From Fen-1273 sp963748405 (GTDB lineage: Bacteria; Bacteroidota; Ignavibacteria; UBA10030; UBA6906), in assembly GCA_963748405.1 (NCBI GenBank), contig CAVVIT010000011.1:496001-560000 (forward strand): 64,000 nt of DNA, read 5' to 3'. The position numbers and the translations under genes were made by a program. Positions within the stretch are counted from its first letter, which is position 1; the number at the start of each line of letters is the position of its first letter. The notes beneath the pieces are model-generated. The model was given only the letters and a program-made list of their open reading frames with translations, searched no databases and was not told where the DNA came from. This document shows, one piece after another, positions 52,793 through 62,100 of the stretch.

Positions 52793-55756
52793 GTGGAGAC
52801 TCCGGGACACCGCCGCCCATTTCCCCCATTCCGGATCGCCTTCGCTCTCCCGGTGTTCGTTCTGTCGTTTTCCATGCCGCTGTTCGCCCAGGGAGATTGT
52901 GTCACGGTTTCCCGCGCGGGCGACGGTCCGCTTGCAACGCTCCCCGGGAGCGTCCTGACGACGGCCCTTACGGTCTCGTGCCCGTCCCCCCTCGACCGGC
53001 GGTTCGAATCGCGCCTGGAGCTCCCCCCGGGCTGGCGTAACCTGACCCCCGATTTTCCCTTTGTGCTCTCGGGGAACCGGACCGACGTCCGCCTCCTGAG
53101 CATCGCCGTACCCGCGGAGACACCTGCGGGGACGTACCGCGTCCGCTATTCCGTCAGCGATAATGCGATCCCCCCGTGCAGGGCGGGCATCGCGATCGAC
53201 GTGAACGTCGAACCCCTTCGCCGGATCCGCCTGCAGCTCCTTGAATCGGCCCGGTACGTCCTCTCCGGTGCAGCCGCCCGTGCCTCATTCGTTCTCACGA
53301 ACCTCGGGAACGAACCGAGTACCGTCCGGCTCTCCGTCCGCGGCGCCGAGAACGTCAGCGCGGTTTCCGACTCCGCCCTGGAAACGCTCCGGGCGATGGA
53401 ATCGAGGACGATCGCCGTCGCCGTCACGGCCGACGGCCGGATCACCGAAAACACGAAGTACGTTCTGGAGCTTCGCGCCGTCCTGGACCGCGACACGACG
53501 GTCGTTGCGACGGCGTCCTGCCTCATGGAGATCATTCCCGCTTCCTCCGCGGCCGACATGCAGTTTCACGAGGTGCCGCTCGACGTCAGGGTGCGCGCCG
53601 CCGGGGAGTCGGGTCGTTCCGGCGGGCAGATCGAGATCGAGGGAGGGGGAACGGTCACCGACCGCGGGACGGAGAGAGTGGATCTCCTCGTCCGCACGCC
53701 CGACATCCAGTCCCGGTCCATCCTCGGCCTCCACGACGAATACAGGATCAGTTATCTTTCCGAACGGTACCGCGCGTATGCGGGGGACAGGGCGTACGAG
53801 CTGTCTCCGCTGACCGAGCTGGCACGCTACGCGTTCGGCGCGGGGGGGCAGTTCACATCGGGAAACGTCACGGCGGGGGGCTTCGTCAACCGGACGCGGT
53901 ACTACTCGCCGCTGCAGAGCGAGCAGGCCGGGTTCGTGAGCTACGCGTTCGAGCCGGGAACGTCGATCGGATTGAACTTCCTGGGAAAACAGGATCTCCA
54001 CACGGCCAATGTTGCCACGGTCCGCGGGTTTCTCAGGCCCCTGGAGGGGAACGACGTCGATCTCGAGTACGGCGTCAGTGCGCTGGACGGAGCACACGAC
54101 GACGCATATGCCGCGCGCATTCTGGGAAGCGAGAAGTGGATCTCGTACGACCTCCGGATCATCCACGCGGGACCGGATTACGGGGGGTATTACCGAAACG
54201 TCAATTTCAGGAGCGCGTCCGTGAACGCGAATCCCTGGGAGAACCTCCGGATCGAAGCATTCGCCCAGGACGAGAGACAGAACCTTCTCGACGATACGCT
54301 TCAGCTCGTCGCGCCCCGCGACCGCTACTACCAGTTCGGCGCCGGATGGGGCGAGCTGATCGCCGTCTATTACAGGGAGATCGACGGGCAGGACCTCCTC
54401 CCGGACCCGAAGTACGATCGCAGGGAGAGCAGCGTGCAGATCAGGAGCGGCTATTCGTTTCCGGCCGCGAGCATCTACGGGAGCGTCGATCTCGGCTCGA
54501 GCAGGGAATACCTTCTGCAGAACGGCGGCCCGCTCCGGCGATACCAGCTCTCGGCGAATTTCCGGCCCGACGCCCATCAATCCTACGGGTTCACCGCGGA
54601 ATATCTCAGGGAACAGAATCTGAACGCTGCCGCGGAGGTCGAAACGTGGTCAGGGAGCGTGAACGCCGCGATCACGGTCGCATCACGGACCCGCATACTC
54701 GCCAGCCTCTACGGGACGAGGGTCGGCCCTCCCTTCGAACAGTCGTACAGCCTGGCGGATCTGAGCGTCGAGTACGAATTCCCGTTCAAGCATACCCTGA
54801 CGCTCCGGGGTCGTCAGAGTCTCTTCGCGCCGTCGGTCGAAGGGAAGCAGATCGCCTATCTCCTCGAATATGCGATTCCGCTCAGCATCCCGCTCACCCG
54901 TCTCTCGGGATCGGGCGTCCTCCGGGGGAAAGTGGAAGACGCGCTCACACATCAGGGCGTGCAGGGGGTTGTCATGCTGGCCGGGGGCGCGACGGCCGTG
55001 ACCGACGAATCGGGAGAATACCTGTTTCCGTCGCTCAAGCCCGACGTCTATTCTCTCGTCCCGGACCTTGCAAGCGCGGGGGTGGATCGCGTGACCACGC
55101 GCCCCGCGCCGTTCCTCGTCACCGTTCTCGGAGGGGAAGAGGCCAGGCTCGACATCGGGGTGGTCCGGTCCGCATCGGTATCCGGCGAAATCACGGTCTA
55201 TGATTTCAACGATGAAGCCGGGTCCGATCCGTTTGCGGGGGGGCTGAGAGAGCAGAAAAAAGGATCGAACATACTTGTCGAGATCGCAAACCGGGACGAA
55301 ACGCTCAGGAGGTTCACCGACAACAGGGGGAGGTTCCAGTTTGCGGATCTCCGCCCCGGTGACTGGACGGTGCACATCGCCGGGGAGGGGATTCCCGAAT
55401 ATCATGTTGCCGAGCAGGACACGTTCCGGGTCGCGCTCCATCCCGGGGACAGGCTGCTGAGACTGATACGCGTCCTTCCGAAAAAGCGGAAGATTCAGAT
55501 GCTGCAGGAAGGGAATCTCCGCACCGAGCCACCGGGGCCGGTCGTCAGCCCTTCGCCGGATGCCGTCAAAAAGAACGACGCCCCTGCGAAGAAATCCCGC
55601 TCCCGCGCGCGGCCCAGGAGGAAGCCGACGTCGGGGATCGGTGCCCCGGGGCGCGTGAAGCTGTTCGCAGGCCGCCGGTCCCCCTCTTCAAGAGGCGACT
55701 ACTCCGCGGAAGGGGGGAGGTTTTCCTCGCTTCGCCTCGCGTGCATATTGCGCTAG
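52793..55756 (+). CDS. Usher-like outer-membrane barrel with flanking Ig-like domains
   Basis: 987 residues from a GTG, 9 bp after the chaperone-like gene. A signal peptide (FRIAFALPVFVLSFSMPLFAQ) is followed by Ig/NEW3-like repeats (about 30-270), a long barrel-like region rich in alternating aromatic residues (about 320-710), and two carboxypeptidase-regulatory/SdrD-B-like domains (GKVEDALTHQGVQGVVML and GRFQFADLRPGDWTVHIAGE). The last ~80 residues are Lys/Arg/Pro-rich (KKSRSRARPRRKP), odd for an outer-membrane protein. Canonical usher signatures are not seen. Domain order and gene order suggest a secretion platform for subunits 1-3, which is inference. Confidence 0.6.
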   Translation: METPGHRRPFPPFRIAFALPVFVLSFSMPLFAQGDCVTVSRAGDGPLATLPGSVLTTALTVSCPSPLDRRFESRLELPPGWRNLTPDFPFVLSGNRTDVRLLSIAVPAETPAGTYRVRYSVSDNAIPPCRAGIAIDVNVEPLRRIRLQLLESARYVLSGAAARASFVLTNLGNEPSTVRLSVRGAENVSAVSDSALETLRAMESRTIAVAVTADGRITENTKYVLELRAVLDRDTTVVATASCLMEIIPASSAADMQFHEVPLDVRVRAAGESGRSGGQIEIEGGGTVTDRGTERVDLLVRTPDIQSRSILGLHDEYRISYLSERYRAYAGDRAYELSPLTELARYAFGAGGQFTSGNVTAGGFVNRTRYYSPLQSEQAGFVSYAFEPGTSIGLNFLGKQDLHTANVATVRGFLRPLEGNDVDLEYGVSALDGAHDDAYAARILGSEKWISYDLRIIHAGPDYGGYYRNVNFRSASVNANPWENLRIEAFAQDERQNLLDDTLQLVAPRDRYYQFGAGWGELIAVYYREIDGQDLLPDPKYDRRESSVQIRSGYSFPAASIYGSVDLGSSREYLLQNGGPLRRYQLSANFRPDAHQSYGFTAEYLREQNLNAAAEVETWSGSVNAAITVASRTRILASLYGTRVGPPFEQSYSLADLSVEYEFPFKHTLTLRGRQSLFAPSVEGKQIAYLLEYAIPLSIPLTRLSGSGVLRGKVEDALTHQGVQGVVMLAGGATAVTDESGEYLFPSLKPDVYSLVPDLASAGVDRVTTRPAPFLVTVLGGEEARLDIGVVRSASVSGEITVYDFNDEAGSDPFAGGLREQKKGSNILVEIANRDETLRRFTDNRGRFQFADLRPGDWTVHIAGEGIPEYHVAEQDTFRVALHPGDRLLRLIRVLPKKRKIQMLQEGNLRTEPPGPVVSPSPDAVKKNDAPAKKSRSRARPRRKPTSGIGAPGRVKLFAGRRSPSSRGDYSAEGGRFSSLRLACILR

Positions 55757-55802
55757 GATGGTCATGTTCTCCCTGTGCGTTCAGGCGAACCCCGGGTTCT
55801 CC

Positions 55803-56342
55803 TCAGCGACCCGGCGCTGCCGCGTTTCCGCCCCGTTCCGAACTCCATTCGAGATACGTCGTGAACCTCCCTGCCCCTCCCGGAGGTGCCACCTCAAACT
55901 TTCCGTCGAGATTCCCGGACGCACCGAGTGTGTAGGTGAGCCTGTAGCCGGGACCGCTCTGCGTCGCGGGGCTCAGGAATTCCGCGGAACCCGGTGCGGG
56001 CGATCGGACTGCGTAACGGATGACGTGACCCTCATTGTCGAAATAGTCGGCCCTGACTGAAGAATCCGCGTCGGCATAAATCACCATGAAGTCGTCGTGC
56101 CTGTAGGCGGGTTTCCCGGCCTTCGGCGGATACTCGGCGAAACTCTTTCGGAAGATGACGTGTCCGGAGAGCCCCTGCGTAAACTCCGCGCTTCCCGTTG
56201 CCTCGCCGGGAGCACCGACCCCTCTTGCCCGCCAGGTTCCCAGAAGGAACCGGAGAGAGTCGATCCCGGGCCCCTCCGCAGCATTGAGGGGCTGGACGAA
56301 CACCAGTATCGCGGCCACCTGCAAAAGAGTCGTCAGTCTCAT
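55803..56342 (-). CDS. Small secreted DUF1579/nitrobindin-like protein
   Basis: 179 residues. Signal peptide LQVAAILVFVQPLNA, then a calycin-like opening (DSLRFLLGTWRARGVG) and beta strands (SSVRADYFDNEGHVIRYAV). This resembles secreted DUF1579 or THAP4-like beta-barrel proteins that bind small ligands, but the heme His of nitrobindin cannot be confirmed. The ATG at 56342 overlaps the HAD gene stop by 4 bp. Confidence 0.68.
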   Translation of the reverse strand: MRLTTLLQVAAILVFVQPLNAAEGPGIDSLRFLLGTWRARGVGAPGEATGSAEFTQGLSGHVIFRKSFAEYPPKAGKPAYRHDDFMVIYADADSSVRADYFDNEGHVIRYAVRSPAPGSAEFLSPATQSGPGYRLTYTLGASGNLDGKFEVAPPGGAGRFTTYLEWSSERGGNAAAPGR

Positions 56343-57043
56343 ATGATCCTCCCGATCCCGGTGACTGAGGTATCGAGGCCTGCGGCCGCGACAGTCAACG
56401 TCCCGGATTCGCCCCGGTTCACCATCAGGGCGGAAAGCGCGTGAACGATGTGATCCGCCGCGGAGAGCGGCCCCGGACCGAATGTCCCCTGTACGGCGAT
56501 GACGCGCATCCCGGCATTCTTGCCTGCGAGTATGCCGGCCGGCGTGTCCTCGATGACAATGCAATCTTCCGCCGTGAATCCCAGCCGGGCTGCCGCACTC
56601 TGATATCCCTCCGGCGACGGCTTCCCCTCCCGAACATCGGCGGCGGTAATAAACACGGAAGGAAGGGGGATCCCGCCGATCCGCATCCGGAGCGTGGCCA
56701 CGGCGGTGCTCCCTGATGTGACGATTGCCCATCGGCCGGGAGGGATCCTCCGGAGCAGATCCACCGCGCCCGGGACGGGGAATATTCCTCCTGTTTCGGT
56801 TTCTTCCATGCGGTCGAGGAGAGCCGCTTCCTTCGCCGCGTCGAGCCCCGGTGCGGATTCGCGGAGAGTCTCGCTCGTTCTTCGCCCGTGGGCGGCCCTG
56901 ATGATGGGAGCCGGGTCCAGCCCCCGGCCGGCCGCCCACTTCGCCCAGATGAGCTCAACGCATTGCCGCGAATCGACGAGAACGCCGTCGAGATCGAAGA
57001 GGAATGCACGGCACGTGATGCCTGCGGAGAGTGTCGATATCAT
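56339..57043 (-). CDS. HAD-superfamily sugar-phosphate phosphatase
   Basis: 234 residues. HAD motif I FDLDGVLVDS near residue 15, motif II VTSGS, the motif III Lys in EGKPSPEGYQ, and motif IV IEDTPAGILAGKNAGM. The arrangement is that of beta-phosphoglucomutase/2-deoxyglucose-6-phosphate phosphatase-like members. It dephosphorylates or isomerises sugar phosphates in the cytoplasm. The C-terminal ~30 residues (VNRGESGTLTVAAAGLD) extend past the usual fold. Confidence 0.85.
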   Translation of the reverse strand: MISTLSAGITCRAFLFDLDGVLVDSRQCVELIWAKWAAGRGLDPAPIIRAAHGRRTSETLRESAPGLDAAKEAALLDRMEETETGGIFPVPGAVDLLRRIPPGRWAIVTSGSTAVATLRMRIGGIPLPSVFITAADVREGKPSPEGYQSAAARLGFTAEDCIVIEDTPAGILAGKNAGMRVIAVQGTFGPGPLSAADHIVHALSALMVNRGESGTLTVAAAGLDTSVTGIGRII

Positions 57044-57069
57044 TGCGGCGGGGGCCTTTGCACAGCGGG

Positions 57070-57441
57070 CTATGCCTGACGGATCCGGGAACCCCTGTTG
57101 TATCCGTGTTCCCTGAACGGACTCGTTTTTTCCATCCAGATCTGTTCCAGGAGCGTCAGCTCATCTTCCAGATTGAAATTCGGGTCGTCTTTGACTTTGA
57201 CGACCTCGAGTATTTCAAACGCAAACTTTTCCGGGCCGTACCTGTTCCACTCTTCCTGGAGCGCCTCGTTCGGGTGCCTGCCGATCGAAAGCATGAAACG
57301 GGCCCCGTTCAGGGGCCCGTCGAGGTTCAGACTGCTTCCCAGGAGGATCTTGCCGTTCTGGGTGTTCCGTATTTGAAAAACGCCGGCGGGGACGGTCCGC
57401 TGCTTGTACTCTCTCTTTATGTCCTGTCGCGATTTTGCCAA
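57070..57441 (-). CDS. GIY-YIG-type small protein
   Basis: 123 residues from a TTG start with weak upstream GGGGATGG. The GIY-YIG fold is seen as AGVFQIRNTQNGKILLGSS near residue 19 (in place of GIY and YIG), followed by LSIGRHPNEALQEEWNRYGPEKF and a catalytic-type Glu in NLEDELTLLEQ. This is the short stand-alone family found widely in Bacteroidota; DNA cleavage is not shown for it. It may be co-transcribed with the type IX-secreted gene 37 bp upstream. Confidence 0.78.
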   Translation of the reverse strand: MAKSRQDIKREYKQRTVPAGVFQIRNTQNGKILLGSSLNLDGPLNGARFMLSIGRHPNEALQEEWNRYGPEKFAFEILEVVKVKDDPNFNLEDELTLLEQIWMEKTSPFREHGYNRGSRIRQA

Positions 57442-57478
57442 GTGTGCACCATCCCCGTCATTGCGACGAAGCAGCCTG

Positions 57479-58333
57479 CTATTTCTGCAGTATCATCTTC
57501 CTCTGCTGCACAAACCCCGTCGTCTGGAGCCGGTAGATGTACATGCCGCTCGCGAGCCCTCCTCCGTCAAACCTGGCTTCGTGCGCTCCCGGTTCCTGTA
57601 TTCCGTCCACGAGCGTCGCCACCTGGCGGCCGAGAACGTCGTAGACCGTCAACCGCACCGGGCCCGCTTTTGCGATCTCGTAGTTGATGAGCGTGCTCGG
57701 GTTGAACGGATTGGGGAAATTCTGCGAGAGCGCGAACGAACGGGGCTGCGCCGGCTGCCCGGTGACGCCGGTGGCGGTTCCCGAGAGCGCGAGGTCGTCG
57801 AGGTTAAACGTCGATCCGACATGAGGTGAATCACTGCTGTTCGTCGTACCGAGTATCCCGAACCACATCTCACAGCTGTCGGGAACGCCCCCTGCGATAT
57901 AGGTGATCGTCGCGCTGAACTGTGTGTACGATGCCCGCGTTGCTTTGTTTGTGAAGAGGGCATAGCCGATCGGCGACTCGGATTTGTACATTACGAGCCA
58001 TGCGTAGAGGCTGTCGTTCTGCACCGGGCTGTACGTGTACCAGCCGGTAAACGTCGAGTAGCGCTGTGAGACCGGAAATTCGGACCAGACGAGCGGCGGG
58101 TAGGAGCTTAACCCCAGCACGGAGACGACGGTGCCGTTCAGTGCGTAGGAGCCGGAATGTTTGGTCGTCGTCTGCGTTACGGGCGTCGCATAGGTGGGAA
58201 TGTTGTCGGTGACCCATCCGGTGGGGAATCCCCCCGACCAGGTCTCGAACCCCGCGTTCGGGATCTGTGCTTCCGTCGCAAACGGGAACAGGACGACGAG
58301 TGCAAGAAGAAACGTGAGAGCAAATCCTTTCAT
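57479..58333 (-). CDS. Secreted protein with C-terminal type IX sorting domain
   Basis: 284 residues. The ATG at 58333 follows GGAGGGGGT, and a signal peptide (FALTFLLALVVLFPFATEA) follows it. The N-terminal ~180 residues form a jelly-roll-like domain (IPNAGFETWSGGFPTGWVTD, NLDDLALSG), as in carbohydrate-binding or PEP-like modules. The C-terminus is a classical Por/type IX domain: FPNPFNPSTLINYEI, VYDVLGRQVATLVDG and SGMYIYRLQ. Its promoter carries the same operator-like repeat as the response-regulator gene, so it is a probable target of that regulator. Confidence 0.85.
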   Translation of the reverse strand: MKGFALTFLLALVVLFPFATEAQIPNAGFETWSGGFPTGWVTDNIPTYATPVTQTTTKHSGSYALNGTVVSVLGLSSYPPLVWSEFPVSQRYSTFTGWYTYSPVQNDSLYAWLVMYKSESPIGYALFTNKATRASYTQFSATITYIAGGVPDSCEMWFGILGTTNSSDSPHVGSTFNLDDLALSGTATGVTGQPAQPRSFALSQNFPNPFNPSTLINYEIAKAGPVRLTVYDVLGRQVATLVDGIQEPGAHEARFDGGGLASGMYIYRLQTTGFVQQRKMILQK

Positions 58334-58400
58334 ACCCCCTCCATGGTGTGATGTGAATATGCGTGAATCCGTGAGTTCCGTCCGGACAAGGCGTTTTTCA

Positions 58401-58447
58401 AAGGTAGGGGGGGTGAGCTCCCCCTGCAACTGTACAAATGTACGGTT
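58401..58447 (-). promoter_or_regulatory. Promoter with regulator-box copy A (type IX-secreted gene)
   Basis: On the minus strand, TTGCAG (58429-58424), 17 nt, TACCTT (58406-58401). The dyad GTACAAATGTAC (58432-58443) lies 2 bp upstream of the -35 box and is centred at about -43. A 23-bp block (58425-58447) is shared with copy B at 59139-59161 with a single mismatch. Confidence 0.6.
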
Positions 58448-58451
58448 TCTG

Positions 58452-59108
58452 TCAGAGTCCTTTGCCGTTGAGTGCCTTCGCGACCGCTTCGGACCGCGAA
58501 CTCACGTGGAGCTTTGCGTAAATGTTGTGAAGGTGGAACCGGACGGTGTGAACGCTGACGAACAGTTTTTCGGCGATCGCTTTGTAACTGTGCCCTTCTT
58601 TGAGCGCCTCGAGGACTTCCACCTCCCTCTCCGAAAGCGTGGAGAGGATTTTCGACGGCCTGGTCTGCCGGAAATAGGCGAGGACCCTCTGGGCGACTTC
58701 GCTCGACATCGGGGCTCCTCCGGCAAACGCGTCCCGGATCGCCGCAAGGAGTTTTTCGGAAGGTGTCTTCTTCAGCAGGTAGCCCACCGCCCCGGCCCGG
58801 AGCGACTGGAAGATCTTCTCGTCGTCGCTGTACACGGTGAGCATGAGGACCTGGATGTCGGGGAACCGCTCCTTGAGCGTTCCCACGCACTCAATTCCCG
58901 ACTTCCCGGGCATGCCGATGTCCATCAGCACCACGTCGGGGGGATCGTTCTCGATCACGCCCAGGGCGTCGTCGCAGCGGGCATACGCCCCGGAACAGAG
59001 GAATCCTTCGGAGTGCTCGATCATCCACTGCAGCCCGGTCCGGATCTCCGCGTCATCGTCGATGATCGCCACGTGAATAATGTTGTCGCGGTCGGGGCTG
59101 GTTTTCAT
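58452..59108 (-). CDS. NarL/LuxR-family response regulator
   Basis: 218 residues. Receiver domain with acidic pocket IIDDDA and the phospho-acceptor Asp63 in LMDIGMPG, Thr/Lys switch positions MLTVYSDDE and LLKKTPSEK. The LuxR helix-turn-helix is at the C-terminus (LSEREVEVLEALKEGHSYK, KLFVSVHTVRFHLHNIYAKL). Its ATG follows the predicted -10 box by only 7 bp, so the mRNA may be leaderless. It lies 56 bp after the sensor kinase gene and should be activated by it. Confidence 0.93.
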   Translation of the reverse strand: MKTSPDRDNIIHVAIIDDDAEIRTGLQWMIEHSEGFLCSGAYARCDDALGVIENDPPDVVLMDIGMPGKSGIECVGTLKERFPDIQVLMLTVYSDDEKIFQSLRAGAVGYLLKKTPSEKLLAAIRDAFAGGAPMSSEVAQRVLAYFRQTRPSKILSTLSEREVEVLEALKEGHSYKAIAEKLFVSVHTVRFHLHNIYAKLHVSSRSEAVAKALNGKGL

Positions 59109-59115
59109 GACTCAC

Positions 59116-59161
59116 AATGTAGCCGATTGGGTCCGGATTGCAACTGAACAAATGTACGGTT
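59116..59161 (-). promoter_or_regulatory. Promoter with regulator-box copy B (response-regulator gene)
   Basis: On the minus strand, TTGCAA (59143-59138), 16 nt, TACATT (59121-59116). The dyad GAACAAATGTAC (59146-59157) lies 2 bp upstream of the -35 box, centred at about -43, the same geometry as copy A. This fits a class II activator and autoregulation. Confidence 0.6.
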
Positions 59162-59164
59162 CGG

Positions 59165-62100
59165 TCAGACGTTCGGCAGCGTCAGGTGGATCCGGGTTCC
59201 GCGGCCCGGGGCGGATTCCACGGTGAATGTCCCCCCCGCCCTCTCGGCCCGCCCCTTCATGTTGATGAGCCCGTTTCCTCCGTCCGCGGCAAATGGGGCG
59301 AATCCCCTGCCGTCGTCTTCCACTTCCAGCGATATCTCCTTTCTTCCCGTCACGAGCCGGATCCGCGCCCGGGAGCAGCCGGAATGTTTCACGATGTTCG
59401 TGACGGCCTCCTTGGCCACCAGGAGGAGTTCGCGCATGACCTCGGGGCTGAGGCCGGCCGAGTCGCCTTCGCTTGGAGTCTCGAACGAGAGCGCGATGTT
59501 CTTCGCCTCGCACATCTCGAACGCGTACACCTTCACCCGCTGCATCAGGCTTCCGGCGGTATCGTGTCGCGGATCGATCGACCAGACGACGTCGCTCATC
59601 GCGTCGACGAGTTCCCTGGCGATATTCCCGACCTTCCGTATCGAGTGCGTGACGCCGGAAGGCCCGGCGGGGGGGCCGGCGCCGCCCGCCTTCTGCAGCG
59701 TCTCCGCCTGCTGCAGGGCGACGTCGGAGAGTACTGCGATTCTCGTGAGCCCCGAGCCGATGTCATCGTGAAGGTCCGACGCGATTCTCGTCCGCAGCTT
59801 TTCCAGGTCAAGGAGCTTGACGAGCCGCACGCGGTAGGAGAAGTACGTTCCTCCGGCGATGCAGGAGGCGACGGCAAGGAGAAACCACCACGTCTGGTAG
59901 AAAGGGGGATCGATGTGGACCCGGAGCGATATGCCCTCCTGGTTCCAGATGCCGTCGCTGTTTGACCCGGTCACGTGGAACACGTAATCGCCCCCGCTGA
60001 GGTGGGTGTAGCTGACGTACCTGCGCGTGCCGGCATACACCCAGTCCCGGTCGAACCCCTCCAGCCTGTATGCGTACCGGTTCTTTTCCGGCGCCGTGTA
60101 GTCCAGCGCGGCGAATTCAAACGAAAAGAAGTTGTCGCCGTACGGGAGCGTGATCCTGTCGTCCGGTCCGGGGACCGCATCGGTGAACACCGGCCTGTTG
60201 AAGACCTGGAAGCCGGTGATGACGACGGGCGGGGGGTCGGGGTTGTCGCTCAGGCTGTCGGGATGGAAGGCGCTGAGCCCGTTGACGCCGCCGAAGTAGA
60301 GCGTCCCGTCCGTTCCCCTGCAGTACGCACCCTGGTTGAACTCGTCCGCCTGGAGTCCGTCGAGGACGTCATAACTCCTGAACGTTCCGGCACGGATGCT
60401 GAACTTTGCGATCCCTTTGTTCGTGCTCAGCCAGAGATTTCCCTTTCCGTCGGGGAGAATCCCGTACACGACGTTATTGGGAAGCCCGTCGGTTTCCGTG
60501 TACGCCCGAAACGTGCCCGTGGCGGGATCGAGCCGGTTCAGCCCGCCTCCCCAGGTTCCGAGCCAGAGCGTTCCCGCCGCGTCCTCGTAGATCGACCAGA
60601 CCGTGTTGTTGGAGAGCGTTCCGGACTTCCCGGGATCGTGGACGAAATGCGCGACCGCGTGCGACACCCCGTCAAGGCGGTTCAACCCTTCACCCCAGGT
60701 TCCCATCCAGAGCGAACCGGAGCGGTCTTCATGAATCGCCCAGACGTCGTTTCCTCCGGCCGCCTCCCCGCGACCGGGGAGGAAGTGGAGGAACTTCCCC
60801 GTCGACATCGAAAACCTGTCCGCTCCTCCGCCCGACGTGCCGATCCACAGGTCGCCCGCCCGGTCCTCGGTGAAAGTCATGACGGCATCGCTGGAAATCG
60901 ACGAGCTGTCGCGCCGGTCGTGCCTGAAGTGACGGAACGTACCGCTCTCCCGCTCAAAAAGGTCCAGCCCCGCGTCCGCCGTGCCGATCCAGAGATCATG
61001 CCGTGAGTCCTCGAACAGGGCGACAACGGCGTCGCTCGCCAGGCTCGCAGGTCTTCCCGGTTCGTGCCGGTAGTGGATAAAACCGCTTCTTCCCGGGAGC
61101 CTGCGGTTGAGTCCCCCGCCGAACGTCCCGACCCAGAGCTCGCCCCGGGCGTCCTGGAGCACGGCGCGGACGACGTTGTTGCTGAGGCTCCCCGCATCGG
61201 ACGGATCCCGCTTGATGTGCGCAATGCTGTGCGCGAGGGGATCGTAGCGGTTGACTCCCGCGTCCCCCGTCCCGAACCAGACCGCACCAGCCCTGTCCTC
61301 GAATATCGAAAACACCCGGTCGCTCGAAAGCCCGTCAGGGTCGAACTCCCGCGACCGGTAGTGGGTGAACGTGCCTGCGGCGGGGTCGTAGCAATCGACC
61401 CCTGCGTTGAGTGTCCCGATCCAGAGACGGCCACGTCTGTCCCCGCCGATGCACCGGATCTCGTCGCTCCCGGGAGCCCGGGCGGTCTCGCGGTTCCGCG
61501 GAAAGTGCATGAACGTGTTCGTTGCCCTGTCGAACCTGTTGAGTCCGGCATCGAATGTTCCCACCCACATCGTTCCCGCCCGGTCTTTGTACAGGGATAT
61601 GATCCTGTCGCCGCTCACGCTTCCAGGGTCCCGCGGGTCGTGGACGTAGCGCGAGGCGTGCGCGCCGGAGGAGTCGATCACCTCGAGGCCGTTCCATGTC
61701 CCGACCCAGACCGTTCCTGATCTGTCGGCAACGAGGCAGCGGACGCGTTTGTCCCCGAGCGGAATCTGTGTGAACCGGTTGTTTGTCCGGTCAAACCTCT
61801 GCAGTCCGCCTCCCCACGTTCCGACAATGACGGCGCCGTCCGCTCCGGTGCAGAGCGCCGTGACATTGTTGTCGCTCAGGCTCGACGGGGAAGAGGAATC
61901 GTGGACGTAGGTCCTGAATTCGCCCCGCCCGGGCGAGTACCGGGAGAGCCCGCCGTTGAGCGTGCCGATCCACAGATCCCCGACGGCATCCTCCGCCATC
62001 GTCCAGATGTAGTTGTCGTGAATGGAATTCGGATCGGAAGGATCGTGCCGGTAGACGGTGAACGCGTAGCCGTCGAACCTGTTGAGCCCGTCCTGCGTCC

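Noticed and set aside
55787..55799. GAACCCCGGGTTC dyad as a terminator of the barrel gene
   Set aside because: Only five pairs with a 3-nt loop and no T-run; too weak to call.
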